Source: Pachypanchax playfairii
Taxonomy: Eukaryota; Chordata; Actinopteri; Cyprinodontiformes; Aplocheilidae
Reading direction: 5' to 3'
NCBI GenBank assembly: GCA_006937955.1
Contig: SSNP01000124.1
Location: 1 to 64,000 of the forward strand
DNA length: 64,000 nucleotides
The position numbers and the translations under genes are program-made. Of the stretch, positions 57,801 through 64,000 are shown piece by piece. The stretch's first letter is position 1. Each line of letters starts with the position of its first letter. Below the pieces are notes generated by a model that was not told the DNA's origin, did not search any database, and saw nothing but the letters and a program-made list of their open reading frames with translations.

Positions 57801-60800
57801 TGGTTCTGAAATCCATCCAGGCTGAAATGGACAAACACAGGAGACAGTTTGGGTCAAATGAAGATGTACCTGGCTGAGAGGAGCTGGTTTGAGCAGGAGG
57901 AGTAGAAGTTTGAGTGAAAGTGAGCAAGGGAGAGAAAAATAAGGGGGAGGAAAGAGAAAATGACTGAGAAGGTGTGGAGCAAAGAAGAGCAGCAGAACGG
58001 TTTGGAGTCTCTGGGTCACAGAGAGCATCAAGATCTGGACTAGACAACAAAGGCACAGGGGTGACTCCAATCCCTGTGGAAATGGGAACAGACGTAGGCC
58101 ACGCCCTTTGAACACCTGGAAAAACAGAGAAGATGATGTGCTACGGGAAATGAGAAGGAGAGAGGAAAAAGAAACTGCAAAGAAAGCAAGTGATAAAAAA
58201 TAAGGGAATATTTTTGACATAAGTTACCTGACTCTGTGCCAGATGTGGGAGGTGTAGGGACAGATGTTGCTGATGCAAAAGGAGAAGCATCAGTTGGAGG
58301 AGAGGGAGATGTGGGACGGGCGATAGATTTTACAACCTGAGGTCTAAAAATGTGAGAACGACCTGACATGCAGAATGAGAAACAGCAGAGGTGACAAAAG
58401 CAGAGAGGGAGAAGTGGGAGGGGCAACAGAAAAAACAAAAGGTTTGAGATGAGTGAAGAAGGAGGATAACTGTGGTTGAGCAGATACTGAGAGCTGAAAC
58501 ACACCAGAGACTGAAGAACCATCTCCAGTCTGAACCTCTGGGGGGCGCCGCTGGCATTCAGCAGGGGCTTAAAGACAGGAGAGGTAATGTTTAGAAACTA
58601 TTAAATGACTGAATTAGCCTACGGTGGCCTGAAGAACAAAGTATGCAGTACATTGAGCTGTATTTTGAAAATACATGAGATATAAAACACAGAAAAGCAG
58701 ATTTAAAGCAGCATTTAACAAATATTTTATGCTTTTAACCCATTTATGCATTGTGATCAGCTCAGCAGCAGACAGATACTCAAAAGCTGGTTACATTAAC
58801 ATGTTTATGTGTTTTTGGTTTATTTACACATACGTCTCCACATCGGACTCTAGTGTCTCCCTCCATAGACAACCAGTCACTGGTGGTGTACGTATGTATG
58901 ATATTATGAGGAGGAAGTCATTCTGATATAATAATCTGCATGTGTTCATCAAAACACGTAGTTCACCTGAGAAGATAAGACAATCTTTATGAAATGTGTA
59001 TGTTAAAAAAGCAGTTTAAAATTTTTTCTGCCTAAAGATGAAAAAAATGTCAGAAAAGAAAAATATCGATTGGGTATGTCATGATTTATGCATGAATGGG
59101 TTAAACATTTTCAGTAAAATTTGAAACAGTTTTTTTTTTTTTTTTTATTAAATACTGTTTTGTTTAAAATGTTTTTGGCTTTTTACAATATGTGAAACAT
59201 CTCATACAGTTTTGTTTTTCCGAATTGTAATTTTCTAATGTTTGTAGATAAACACAACTTTGTTGTAAATAAAGAGTTTCATGTGTTTGTTGTGTTCTGT
59301 ATTCCAGTGAACAACTTTCCAAATGTGGCAAAGGGAATTTTATCAGAGAACAGAAAGATATTTGATTTGCAACAAGAACCCAGTCATAGGTTGACTACGA
59401 TGTAAAATGAGTCTAAAATATCTTCAAAAACTAAATGCATTCAATATTGAGAATATTTATTCTTGTTAAATTGTGACATACGCACTAAAATTCATATTTT
59501 TAAAGTAAAAACTAACATATCGCTTCATTTTGATGTTTGATGATGCAAAAACAATGAAAAACAAAACTAAACTTAACCTAAATATGTTGTATTCCTATTA
59601 TGTATTCATATTAATTTATATAAAAGTGACTGTGAGACTGAAGGGACTCTTTGACTGTTGTGTCTGCAAAAGATTGTGGGAAGAAATAATCTAATTTCCT
59701 TTTGTTAGGATGTTCCAGTGTTTACTTTGCTCAAGGCTCAGTGACTCTTTATGTTCAACATTTCAGAGAATCCAAACAGAGAATCCTGCTGCTACAAGTA
59801 TATTTTACTGATAGAAACCTTTTAAAGAATAAGACTGTCTCATTAAACTACAAGTTTAATTTATCTGTTCTCGTTTCTTTGGTCTTTGCAATTTCATTGC
59901 ATGTGTTTGTTCTCTAAACTCTTGTTTTTCTTCCTGCCATTTAAAAACCTGTTTTTCTGACCTTTCTCACTTTCCTGTTGACTCTTTTGAAGTATCTGCC
60001 TCGCAGTGCTTGAACTTTTGCTTTGTGTTGTGTTTCTAACATGCTGCCTCCTTTTTGGGTCCATTCTCACTTTTTATTGAACAAGTTAACAGTTTCAAAG
60101 GTTGTGTGTAATTATTAAAGAAAATAATAAGAAAAGAAGCTGAAAAGTGACCAGGATAAGAAAATAAACCTTATTGTGGAGTACTTGTGTGTTCTATTAT
60201 ATCTTCCAGTTAAAATTCCATCCACTGTTTTGCAGCTTTCTGGACTTGTGACCTCATCGGTTTCTTTCTTACACTCTCAGAAATAGAGGTACGAGACAAG
60301 AACCTTTTTGTACTTATAGGTAAATTGTTTTAAAATGTTCCCTTAAAAGTACAATATTGGTCTTTATAAGGTCAGAAATGCCCCTTTGAGGGTTTAAATT
60401 GATATAAAGTACAAATTTGTACCATTTCAACTGCCCCAACAACCCTGGTCAAGGCTGGTTAATCTCAATTTTATTAAGTTTCATCCATTATTTTCAATAT
60501 TATGTTTCAGAATGTTGGTTTTAGACTTCAAAATGTGGCATAATTTTACTGTTTTAGTGGAACAACTTCATAGGGTACAAAAATGGACCTGGACTACAGG
60601 GTACACCCCCAGCGACAGAAATTATTCCCTTCTTGTTGCTGGGGGTGTACCCTGTAGTCCAGGTCCATTTTTGTACCTTATGAAGTTTATGAATTTTAAC
60701 CCTCAGAGGGGCATTTCTGACCTTTTAAAGACCAGTATTGTACTTTTAAGGGAACATTTTAAAACAATTTACCTATAGGTACAAAAATGTTCTTGTCTCG

Positions 60801-63185
60801 TACCTCTATTTCTGAGAGTGTAGGAAAGTTGATTTCTGTCTTTTGTCCCACAGTACAGCAGCTCTGACGAAACATTTAGATGTTCAATTTGAAATCCATG
60901 CAAGCATGCATCAGTGTTAGTGCACATGGTCCACTGTCTTAAATTAGTACACTGGAAAATCCCTGTCTGTGATATAAAACCATGCAGAAAACAAAGTCAA
61001 ATCAGACCAGTTCATATCACGTTTGTGCAGCTTGCCTGAATCAGCCTGTTTCTTAATACCTTTTGTTGAGCCTGACTGGAAGATTTTGGGTAGAGGAGGA
61101 GGCTGAGAGATGCTGCAGATGGAAGGAGGCTGAACAGATGGAGGCTTGGAGGACAGAATGGATTTTTGGACAGAGGAGGACTTGGGGACTGTGGATACAG
61201 ACTTGTGGGTCAGAGAAGTGGATACATTTAGAGATGACTTGTTGGGATTCATAGAAGATGTTTTAGTTTCAGCTAATGATGATGATGATGAGGGGGGAGG
61301 GAGTTTGGGAAACTCCGAGGACAGTTTAAAGGCTGTACTTGATGCTCCAGAGCCTTTATAAGAACTGAATGAAGCGGAGCTGATGGGTGCATAGAGAGCT
61401 GGCAAAGCAGAAACAGCTTTGGAGGATTCTTGATTTGGCGGACGAAGGGGTACATCAGAGAGAGGAAAAACCTCAGTCAGGACTGGAGGAGCATCTGCTC
61501 TGACCTGCGATCTTGGAAGATTAGAGTCTGACCCAGCAGAGCTAGGAAGAACAGAGCTGGCTAATTTTTGATGCTTGGCCCTGGGGGACGGCTGAGGGGA
61601 GGGGCCAGGGGAAGGTTGAATCTCTGGCGGGACAGAAGCAGCAGAGACGGGATGTCGGCAGGAACGTGGTGAGGGGCGAGGCGCAATCGGTAGAGGAGGT
61701 CGTGAGGTGACAGAGGAAGTAGGAGGATTGACAACCTGTCCGGATGCTGCATGGGTTAATTTATGAAAAGAAAGGAGGTGAAAAATGATTGTGACTTAAA
61801 ATAATGAAAACAGAAAGACAAGCTCATGGAGAAGCAGTCAGTAGTAATAATGTCATGTGATCAACAAATCACATGACCTAAACGTTTGAGTGAAAACACA
61901 CTGAAGCTACAAAAAAGTGCACAAGTTAAAGCCTGTTATTGTCTTTTGTGCACTTTTTCCTGATCATATCATTTTACAAAAAAAGGAAAAAATGTTAAGA
62001 GAACTGAAACACAACTGATTATTTCTTGGATTTGAAACAGTCTCATTGTGTCTGTTGCTTCGTCACGGGACCGAAATCTACAATTACCAAGACGAGTCAA
62101 AATTCCTAAATTCTTTCGAACTTCTGTTTTCAGTAGAAACCCATCTGATAAATTCGACTTGCAATAAAATGGTAAAAAAACATTTCAGCTGTATGAGTGA
62201 GCAGGTGTCAGAAAGTAACTCATTATTTTTAGATGTGTGCTGGTCATAAGAATAGTTCGTAAGGTCATTTCACTTGTGTGCTTCCTCTGTCTAGTTCTTC
62301 TACAACATCTATAGCAGAACTGGCGACTATTTCAGGATTTTCAATGGAAAATTCAGACTTTTAAAAACAAGATTCACCATTCAGTTTAGCAAACACGATA
62401 TGAAGCTGCATCTGTTTAGAGTTTATGGAGCTACTGAAATTTGAATTCTTGAGCAAAGATTTACAAGTAAATGACCTACAAACTATATGTTCATATTTCA
62501 TACACTTTGATCTTTGTAAGAAATGAACAGAATGGCAAATTAAAATAAAATGTTCTTTTTTAAGATGTTTTTGAAAGTTTTAGACTCTGTTTCTGCTGGA
62601 GTGTTACCTGCTTACAGATATACGTTAGTACATTAGTGTCTTTCATCACATGATTCTCAGCTATGTTCAGTGTCTGGATGAGAAGTATGTGGTGTTCAAC
62701 AAAAATCCCAACTGAGTCAGTGGCACAAGTGTGTGAAATACTGCAAGAGAAACGGAGACCTTAAGTAACAGAGAAACAGAAGCAGACACAGGGTGTTCCT
62801 GTTCACACCTCCTCCTCTCTGGCAAGATAAAATAGAGCAACAGAAAAGGAAAGATGGAGGTACCTGAAGCTGGAAGTACGGCTCCAGTGGAGGTGTGCTT
62901 GTCGGGAGGAGGGGGAGCGGGGCGGTTTGGACGGGTTAAACTGTGTGTAACTACAACAGCAGCCATAAAAAGAAAGAGGGAAGCAAAAGAAAGGAGAGGA
63001 AAGTCAGAGAAAATAGAGATGAAACAAATATCAGAGAGTGGAAATAAATACCCTTAAATCCTGTACCTATAGCAGTAACCGACTTCTTGTCTTCCTCTTC
63101 ATCACTTTCATTGAAGTCGTCTAGGTTGCCAATATCCGTGGGCTTAACACTCATTAGGCTGGCGAGACTTTGCATATCTTCATCA
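31819..63185 (-). CDS. ehbp1l1: EHBP1L1 (EH-domain-binding protein 1-like 1), 25 exons, N-terminus missing
   Basis: Twenty-five exons with GT-AG borders join in one frame and give about 4,054 codons from 63185 down to the stop at 31819. The order is: an acidic post-C2 segment (LASLMSVKPTDIGNLDDF), Pro/Ser-rich exons, a Glu/Lys/Arg-rich exon, a giant repeat exon, a calponin-homology domain (39215-35490: LLEWCQSI, SWRNGLAFCALLHHF, LGISRLLEPSDMVLLSVPD), a bMERB Rab-binding coiled coil (34786-31906), and C-terminal CVLQ. This is the EHBP1/EHBP1L1 architecture. EHBP1L1 binds GTP-Rab8/Rab10 and links recycling tubules to Bin1 and dynamin in polarised transport. I chose EHBP1L1 over EHBP1 because of the long charged middle and linkage to cd248. 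Mammalian EHBP1L1 is about 1,500 residues, so this protein is more than twice as long. The C2 exons lie outside the window. Confidence 0.9.
32046..32160 (-). CDS. ehbp1l1: ehbp1l1 exon, bMERB part 4
   Basis: Phase 1 in, phase 2 out. Helical segment with LVSLVNQRDEIIRDIDAKE, conserved in bMERB domains. Confidence 0.92.
32190..32830 (-). mobile_element. LINE remnant in ehbp1l1 intron
   Basis: Antisense to the + strand. It holds CR1/Rex1-type sequence (TTAAGGTCCTGCGTGATGG, then TTAAGTCCACTACTATCTCC) and, at 32190-32250, the usual tail region (CAGAATCAGATATATTTGGC, CACAAGGAATTTGGC). Degenerate. Confidence 0.6.
33378..33451 (-). CDS. ehbp1l1: ehbp1l1 exon, bMERB part 3
   Basis: Phase 2 in, phase 1 out. 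Encodes QEEQDLERRFELLTRELR, a bMERB helix. Donor GTCAGT. Confidence 0.92.
33523..33622 (-). CDS. ehbp1l1: ehbp1l1 exon, bMERB part 2
   Basis: Phase 1 in, phase 2 out. Encodes LIQEWFTLVNKKNALIRRQD, a hallmark bMERB stretch. Donor GTGCGT. Confidence 0.92.
34039..34586. mobile_element. hAT-type MITE in ehbp1l1 intron
   Basis: 548 bp with inverted ends CAGTGTTAATTTT and AAAATTAACACTG. It is flanked on both sides by the exact 8-bp duplication TTTCAAAC (34031-34038 and 34587-34594). An 8-bp duplication is diagnostic of hAT. No transposase frame is present. Confidence 0.93.
34666..34786 (-). CDS. ehbp1l1: ehbp1l1 exon, bMERB part 1
   Basis: Phase 0 in, phase 1 out. Encodes SQYVISELAALETEQKHID and VVERRLRSLM, the first bMERB helix. 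Confidence 0.92.
35023..35075 (-). CDS. ehbp1l1: ehbp1l1 small exon
   Basis: Phase 1 in, phase 0 out. Encodes FQTAAETEPPKQEEEPM, a linker before the bMERB domain. Confidence 0.75.
35163..35211 (-). CDS. ehbp1l1: ehbp1l1 small exon
   Basis: Phase 0 in, phase 1 out. Encodes DEDLKTKSTTENPVNT. Strong pyrimidine tract before the AG. Confidence 0.75.
35346..35410 (-). CDS. ehbp1l1: ehbp1l1 small exon
   Basis: Phase 1 in, phase 0 out. Encodes a Pro-rich linker, ADEPIIPVPPPRSITKAA. Confidence 0.8.
35490..35808 (-). CDS. ehbp1l1: ehbp1l1 exon, CH domain C-terminal part
   Basis: Phase 0 in, phase 1 out. Starts AFDGFESLGISRLLEPSDMV, the last CH-domain helices typical of EHBP1 family members. It then runs into LIVMTYLSQIRSHF and a polar linker. 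Confidence 0.94.
36541..37085. mobile_element. Possible inverted-repeat DNA element in ehbp1l1 intron
   Basis: The ends are imperfect inverted repeats: CTTTCCACTG then GACGCGCAACGTTTGTGACG on the left; on the reverse strand of the right end, CTTTCCACTGGACGCG then GCACGCAACATTTTGC. No clear target duplication. CpG is higher than in the surrounding intron. Confidence 0.4.
37947..37995 (-). CDS. ehbp1l1: ehbp1l1 exon, CH domain middle part
   Basis: Phase 2 in, phase 0 out. Encodes DFDQLVPHEIKINNKK, the CH segment preceding AFDGF in this family. Confidence 0.93.
38116..38700 (+). mobile_element. AGAGGCC MITE, copy C, in ehbp1l1 intron
   Basis: 585 bp from AGAGGCCATTTC to GGGCCTCT, then TTAA (38701-38704). 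The left flank has TAAA instead of TTAA. It is the longest of the three copies and retains both termini, the inverted CCAAT box, CTGCGCATGG and ATGAAG|GTAAGAA. Confidence 0.85.
38726..39030 (+). mobile_element. tRNA-derived SINE in ehbp1l1 intron
   Basis: The head GGGCGGCGTAGTCTAAC (A box) and GAGTTCGATCCCC (B box) form a tRNA-like Pol III promoter. It is followed by the fish SINE body ATCCTTGGGCAAGATACTGA and an (AAAAT)n-like tail at about 39018-39030. It lies about 25 bp after MITE copy C. Confidence 0.8.
39067..39215 (-). CDS. ehbp1l1: ehbp1l1 exon, CH domain N-terminal part
   Basis: Phase 0 in, phase 2 out. Encodes SLLEWCQSITNNYKGVKVTN and SWRNGLAFCALLHHFNPD, the actin-binding-type CH core. 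Confidence 0.95.
39306..39528 (-). CDS. ehbp1l1: ehbp1l1 exon before the CH domain
   Basis: Phase 2 in, phase 0 out. Polar, acidic linker (LPTLPEEETPELKIAAPVPV) ending KDDKTE. Donor GTAGAT. Confidence 0.85.
39831..39858. repeat. (CA)n microsatellite
   Basis: Fourteen CA units followed by an A run, in an ehbp1l1 intron. Confidence 0.95.
40175..40876 (-). CDS. ehbp1l1: ehbp1l1 exon, polar linker
   Basis: Phase 2 in and out, 234 codons. Ser/Gln/Asn-rich, low-complexity, with no recognised domain. It includes LLAKIHHMSGDTSPVSGSRG, probably a conserved patch, and ends EEAPGQDKA. Confidence 0.88.
41871..47945 (-). CDS. ehbp1l1: ehbp1l1 giant internal exon (6,075 nt) with Glu/Lys/Arg tandem repeats
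   Basis: One open frame of 2,025 codons between the acceptor TTTGCCCCTATAG and the donor GG|GTGAGT, phase 2 in and out. The first about 150 codons (from YETIVSVLHTTG, with ATLRLAVIEQEKEKEQ) and the last about 240 are unique; the end has IPVWLREDKEEEEVEYEKG and LGSIWLSELYMEGEAG. Between them, about 1,630 codons repeat the 13-residue unit KEKERLEQEEAEK and a 10-residue form KEKERLEREK. The absence of stops or frameshifts across nearly 5 kb of array indicates coding constraint or very recent expansion. A long single alpha-helix (ER/K type) is the likeliest structure. A 13-residue period does not fit a heptad coiled coil well. Confidence 0.92.
42891..43545 (-). repeat. ehbp1l1: 240-bp higher-order repeat, about 2.7 copies
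   Basis: Copies begin at 42891, 43131 and 43371 with an exact 240-bp offset (80 codons), and look identical over the compared length. This indicates recent unequal exchange or replication slippage. Confidence 0.93.
45321..46010 (-). repeat. ehbp1l1: 252-bp higher-order repeat, about 2.7 adjacent copies plus dispersed ones
   Basis: The block with KAWLEQEQAEI and KEMEKHEREEA begins at 45321, 45573 and 45825 with a 252-bp offset (84 codons). Similar blocks recur near 46365 and 47240. Confidence 0.9.
49071..49131 (-). CDS. ehbp1l1: Probable alternative 61-nt exon of ehbp1l1
   Basis: It lies between TGTGTTGCAG and GG|GTGAGTCT. In the frame entering at phase 1 it reads QQEAAAAGFMSAVFGVLYRG and leaves at phase 2, exactly what the giant exon needs (continuing YETIVSVL). 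The upstream exon 49402-49893 ends at phase 2 with its strong donor, so inclusion there would shift the frame unless its inner donor (GAGG|GTGTGA, phase 1) is used. Mutually exclusive use or an alternative transcript is inferred. Confidence 0.5.
49402..49893 (-). CDS. ehbp1l1: ehbp1l1 exon, acidic linker
   Basis: Phase 2 in and out, 164 codons. Glu/Pro/Gln-rich, ending in EEEKQKEEEEGVIGG before GTGAGT. A second, weaker donor lies 13 nt earlier. Confidence 0.85.
50037..50315 (-). CDS. ehbp1l1: ehbp1l1 exon, Pro/Ser linker
   Basis: Phase 2 in and out, 93 codons, including SNTEIPEKNMSAISSPPDVY. Clean pyrimidine tract before the acceptor and a GTAAGA donor. Confidence 0.82.
51440..52740 (+). mobile_element. 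Unclassified retroelement-like repeat in ehbp1l1 intron
   Basis: GC-richer than the surrounding intron, with many stops. It contains CATGGACCCAGCAGC, split by a nested MITE, and a 3' part with GGAGCCGTCCTTGAGGGAG and TACTGTCAGGGCC, which resembles the ends of common fish retroelements. The family is not assigned. Confidence 0.4.
51500..51852. mobile_element. hAT-type MITE nested in a repeat
   Basis: 353 bp with ends CAGGGCGTGTCTA and (reverse strand) CAGGGGCATATCCA, flanked by the 8-bp duplication CCCAGCAG (51492-51499 and 51853-51860). No coding frame. Confidence 0.8.
53114..54547 (-). CDS. ehbp1l1: ehbp1l1 exon rich in Glu/Lys/Arg
   Basis: Phase 2 in and out, 478 codons. Dense in E, K and R (RKKEEEERKKREEEKKI) but without strict periodicity, unlike the giant exon. 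It ends SFKDTTQTQLPGPNRSHD and ANNSASDER. Predicted long charged helix. Confidence 0.9.
54686..54982 (-). CDS. ehbp1l1: ehbp1l1 exon, Pro/Ser linker
   Basis: Phase 2 in and out, 99 codons, starting LSQSHSELIIAPPPPWPF. The acceptor ATTTCTGTCCCTAG was chosen because it alone keeps phase; the open frame extends upstream. Confidence 0.82.
56516..57400. mobile_element. Inverted-repeat MITE-like element in ehbp1l1 intron
   Basis: Ends are CTACACAGCAAA and (reverse strand) CTACACAGTAAA. The interior is rich in AACACT/AGTGTTAA motifs typical of a common fish non-autonomous element. Target duplication not resolved. Confidence 0.5.
57528..57672 (-). CDS. ehbp1l1: ehbp1l1 exon, phase-switching
   Basis: Phase 1 in, phase 2 out. 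Encodes SGFPLTQADKQTTLSHLSQG and ALDLKETITEKKAGSEK. Donor GTGAGT. Confidence 0.85.
57870..58115 (-). CDS. ehbp1l1: ehbp1l1 exon, Ser/Pro/Thr-rich
   Basis: Phase 1 in and out, 82 codons, including TPVPLLSSPDLDALCDPETP and TSTPPAQTSSSQ. Disordered linker. Confidence 0.85.
58228..58362 (-). CDS. ehbp1l1: ehbp1l1 exon, Ser/Pro-rich
   Basis: Phase 1 in and out, 45 codons, RSHIFRPQVVKSIARPTSPS and following Pro/Thr. Acceptor CATGTCAG, donor GTAACT. Confidence 0.85.
58505..58567 (-). CDS. ehbp1l1: ehbp1l1 putative small exon
   Basis: Phase 1 in and out, 21 codons, PAECQRRPPEVQTGDGSSVS. Acceptor CTGTCTTTAAG, donor GTGTGT. It fits the frame but could be skipped without effect, so it is less certain. 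Confidence 0.45.
58739..59100. mobile_element. piggyBac-type MITE in ehbp1l1 intron
   Basis: 362 bp starting CCCATTTATGCAT and ending ATGCATGAATGGG, flanked by TTAA on both sides (58735-58738 and 59101-59104). CCC/GGG ends with TTAA duplication are characteristic of piggyBac. Confidence 0.85.
59739..60325. repeat. Segment duplicated after the assembly gap
   Basis: This 587-bp segment reads the same as 63414-64000 at a constant offset of 3,675 bp. Confidence 0.95.
60272..60820. mobile_element. Foldback (full-length palindromic) MITE
   Basis: 549 bp, flanked by TA on each side. The left arm starts CACTCTCAGAAATAGAGGTA and the right arm ends TACCTCTATTTCTGAGAGTG. The arms stay complementary almost to the centre at about 60620, where CTGGGGGTGTACCCTGTAG faces its complement. 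This is a common fish foldback family. Confidence 0.88.
61060..61746 (-). CDS. ehbp1l1: ehbp1l1 exon, Ser/Pro-rich (687 nt)
   Basis: Phase 1 in and out, 229 codons. Disordered Ser/Pro-rich region with PSPGPSPQPSPRAKHQK and PPSICSISQPPPLPKIF, probably SH3-type or scaffold-binding motifs. Acceptor CCATGCAG, donor GTATTA. Confidence 0.88.
62864..62950 (-). CDS. ehbp1l1: ehbp1l1 exon, Pro-rich
   Basis: Phase 1 in and out, 29 codons, THSLTRPNRPAPPPPDKH. Acceptor GCTGTTGTAG, donor GTACCT. Confidence 0.85.
63067..63185 (-). CDS. ehbp1l1: ehbp1l1 exon after the C2 domain (most upstream in window)
   Basis: Phase 2 in, phase 1 out. DEDMQSLASLMSVKPTDIGN and the acidic LDDFNESDEEED are the conserved segment following the N-terminal C2 domain in EHBP1/EHBP1L1. 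Confidence 0.92.
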
Positions 63186-63352
63186 CTTAGAAACAAGGAC
63201 AAACATTCATTCCAACATTGATACAAAGTGATTTCTCTTTCACCAGTCTGAAACAAAAGTAGCTAAATAAAGACAAATATATTTTTTAAATGTTTAGAAG
63301 GGTTAGGGTTATAAATAAATCTACACATAAAAATACACATTTGTCATCAAAG

Positions 63353-63403
63353 ATATAATATAATATAATATAATATAATATAATATAATATAATATAATA
63401 TAA
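63353..63403. repeat. (TAATA)n microsatellite
   Basis: About ten pentanucleotide units run directly into the assembly gap and are the likely reason for it. Confidence 0.95.
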
Positions 63404-63413
63404 NNNNNNNNNN
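63404..63413. other. Assembly gap (10 N)
   Basis: Ten N between the microsatellite and a duplicated segment. The length is probably nominal. Confidence 0.98.
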
Positions 63414-64000
63414 CAGTGACTCTTTATGTTCAACATTTCAGAGAATCCAAACAGAGAATCCTGCTGCTACAAGTATATTTTACTGATAGAAACCTTTTAA
63501 AGAATAAGACTGTCTCATTAAACTACAAGTTTAATTTATCTGTTCTCGTTTCTTTGGTCTTTGCAATTTCATTGCATGTGTTTGTTCTCTAAACTCTTGT
63601 TTTTCTTCCTGCCATTTAAAAACCTGTTTTTCTGACCTTTCTCACTTTCCTGTTGACTCTTTTGAAGTATCTGCCTCGCAGTGCTTGAACTTTTGCTTTG
63701 TGTTGTGTTTCTAACATGCTGCCTCCTTTTTGGGTCCATTCTCACTTTTTATTGAACAAGTTAACAGTTTCAAAGGTTGTGTGTAATTATTAAAGAAAAT
63801 AATAAGAAAAGAAGCTGAAAAGTGACCAGGATAAGAAAATAAACCTTATTGTGGAGTACTTGTGTGTTCTATTATATCTTCCAGTTAAAATTCCATCCAC
63901 TGTTTTGCAGCTTTCTGGACTTGTGACCTCATCGGTTTCTTTCTTACACTCTCAGAAATAGAGGTACGAGACAAGAACCTTTTTGTACTTATAGGTAAAT
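63414..64000. repeat. Duplicate of 59739-60325 (probable assembly artefact)
   Basis: Apparently identical over 587 bp, including single-copy intron sequence and the left arm of the foldback element, with no divergence. A haplotype or contig-end duplication is more likely than a real repeat. Confidence 0.85.

Overview
The window is nuclear DNA from a teleost fish, read from a draft assembly. The evidence is vertebrate spliced genes with GT-AG introns, a Tc1 copy, several short inverted-repeat DNA elements with clean target-site duplications, tRNA-derived SINEs, non-LTR retrotransposon debris, and a 10-N gap. Nothing bacterial or viral was recognised, and there is no CRISPR array.

Layout. 0-2.5 kb (+): six phase-compatible exons of a transposase-like (DDE/D, RNase H-like) gene. 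3.2-4.8 kb: direct repeats around an intact tRNA-Arg(ACG) and half of a tRNA-Met. 6.1-9.6 kb (-): a complete two-exon cd248 (endosialin) gene of 683 codons. 9.6-31.7 kb: no confident protein gene; it holds a dead Tc1 element, two copies of a TTAA-flanked MITE, SINE and LINE remnants, a damaged tRNA-Glu, and two stretches of unrecognised coding-like sequence. 31.8-63.2 kb (-): ehbp1l1 (EH-domain-binding protein 1-like 1). I placed 25 phase-consistent coding exons plus one 61-nt alternative exon. They run from the acidic segment just after the N-terminal C2 domain to a C-terminal CVLQ. The C2 exons lie beyond the gap.

The most unusual feature is the 6,075-nt internal exon of ehbp1l1 (41871-47945). 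About 4.9 kb of it is a coding tandem array of 13- and 10-residue Glu/Lys/Arg units, grouped into 80- and 84-residue higher-order repeats. It predicts roughly 1,630 residues of highly charged helix inside a protein of more than 4,000 residues. A second, non-periodic Glu/Lys/Arg-rich exon lies at 53114-54547.

How the genes relate. cd248 is a single-pass C-type-lectin/EGF membrane glycoprotein. ehbp1l1 is a cytosolic adaptor with calponin-homology and bMERB (Rab-binding) domains. I know of no joint function, but CD248 and EHBP1L1 are also close on human 11q13, so the pair looks like conserved synteny. The sequence after the gap (63414-64000) repeats 59739-60325 and is probably an assembly duplicate, so the true upstream end of ehbp1l1 should be sought elsewhere.
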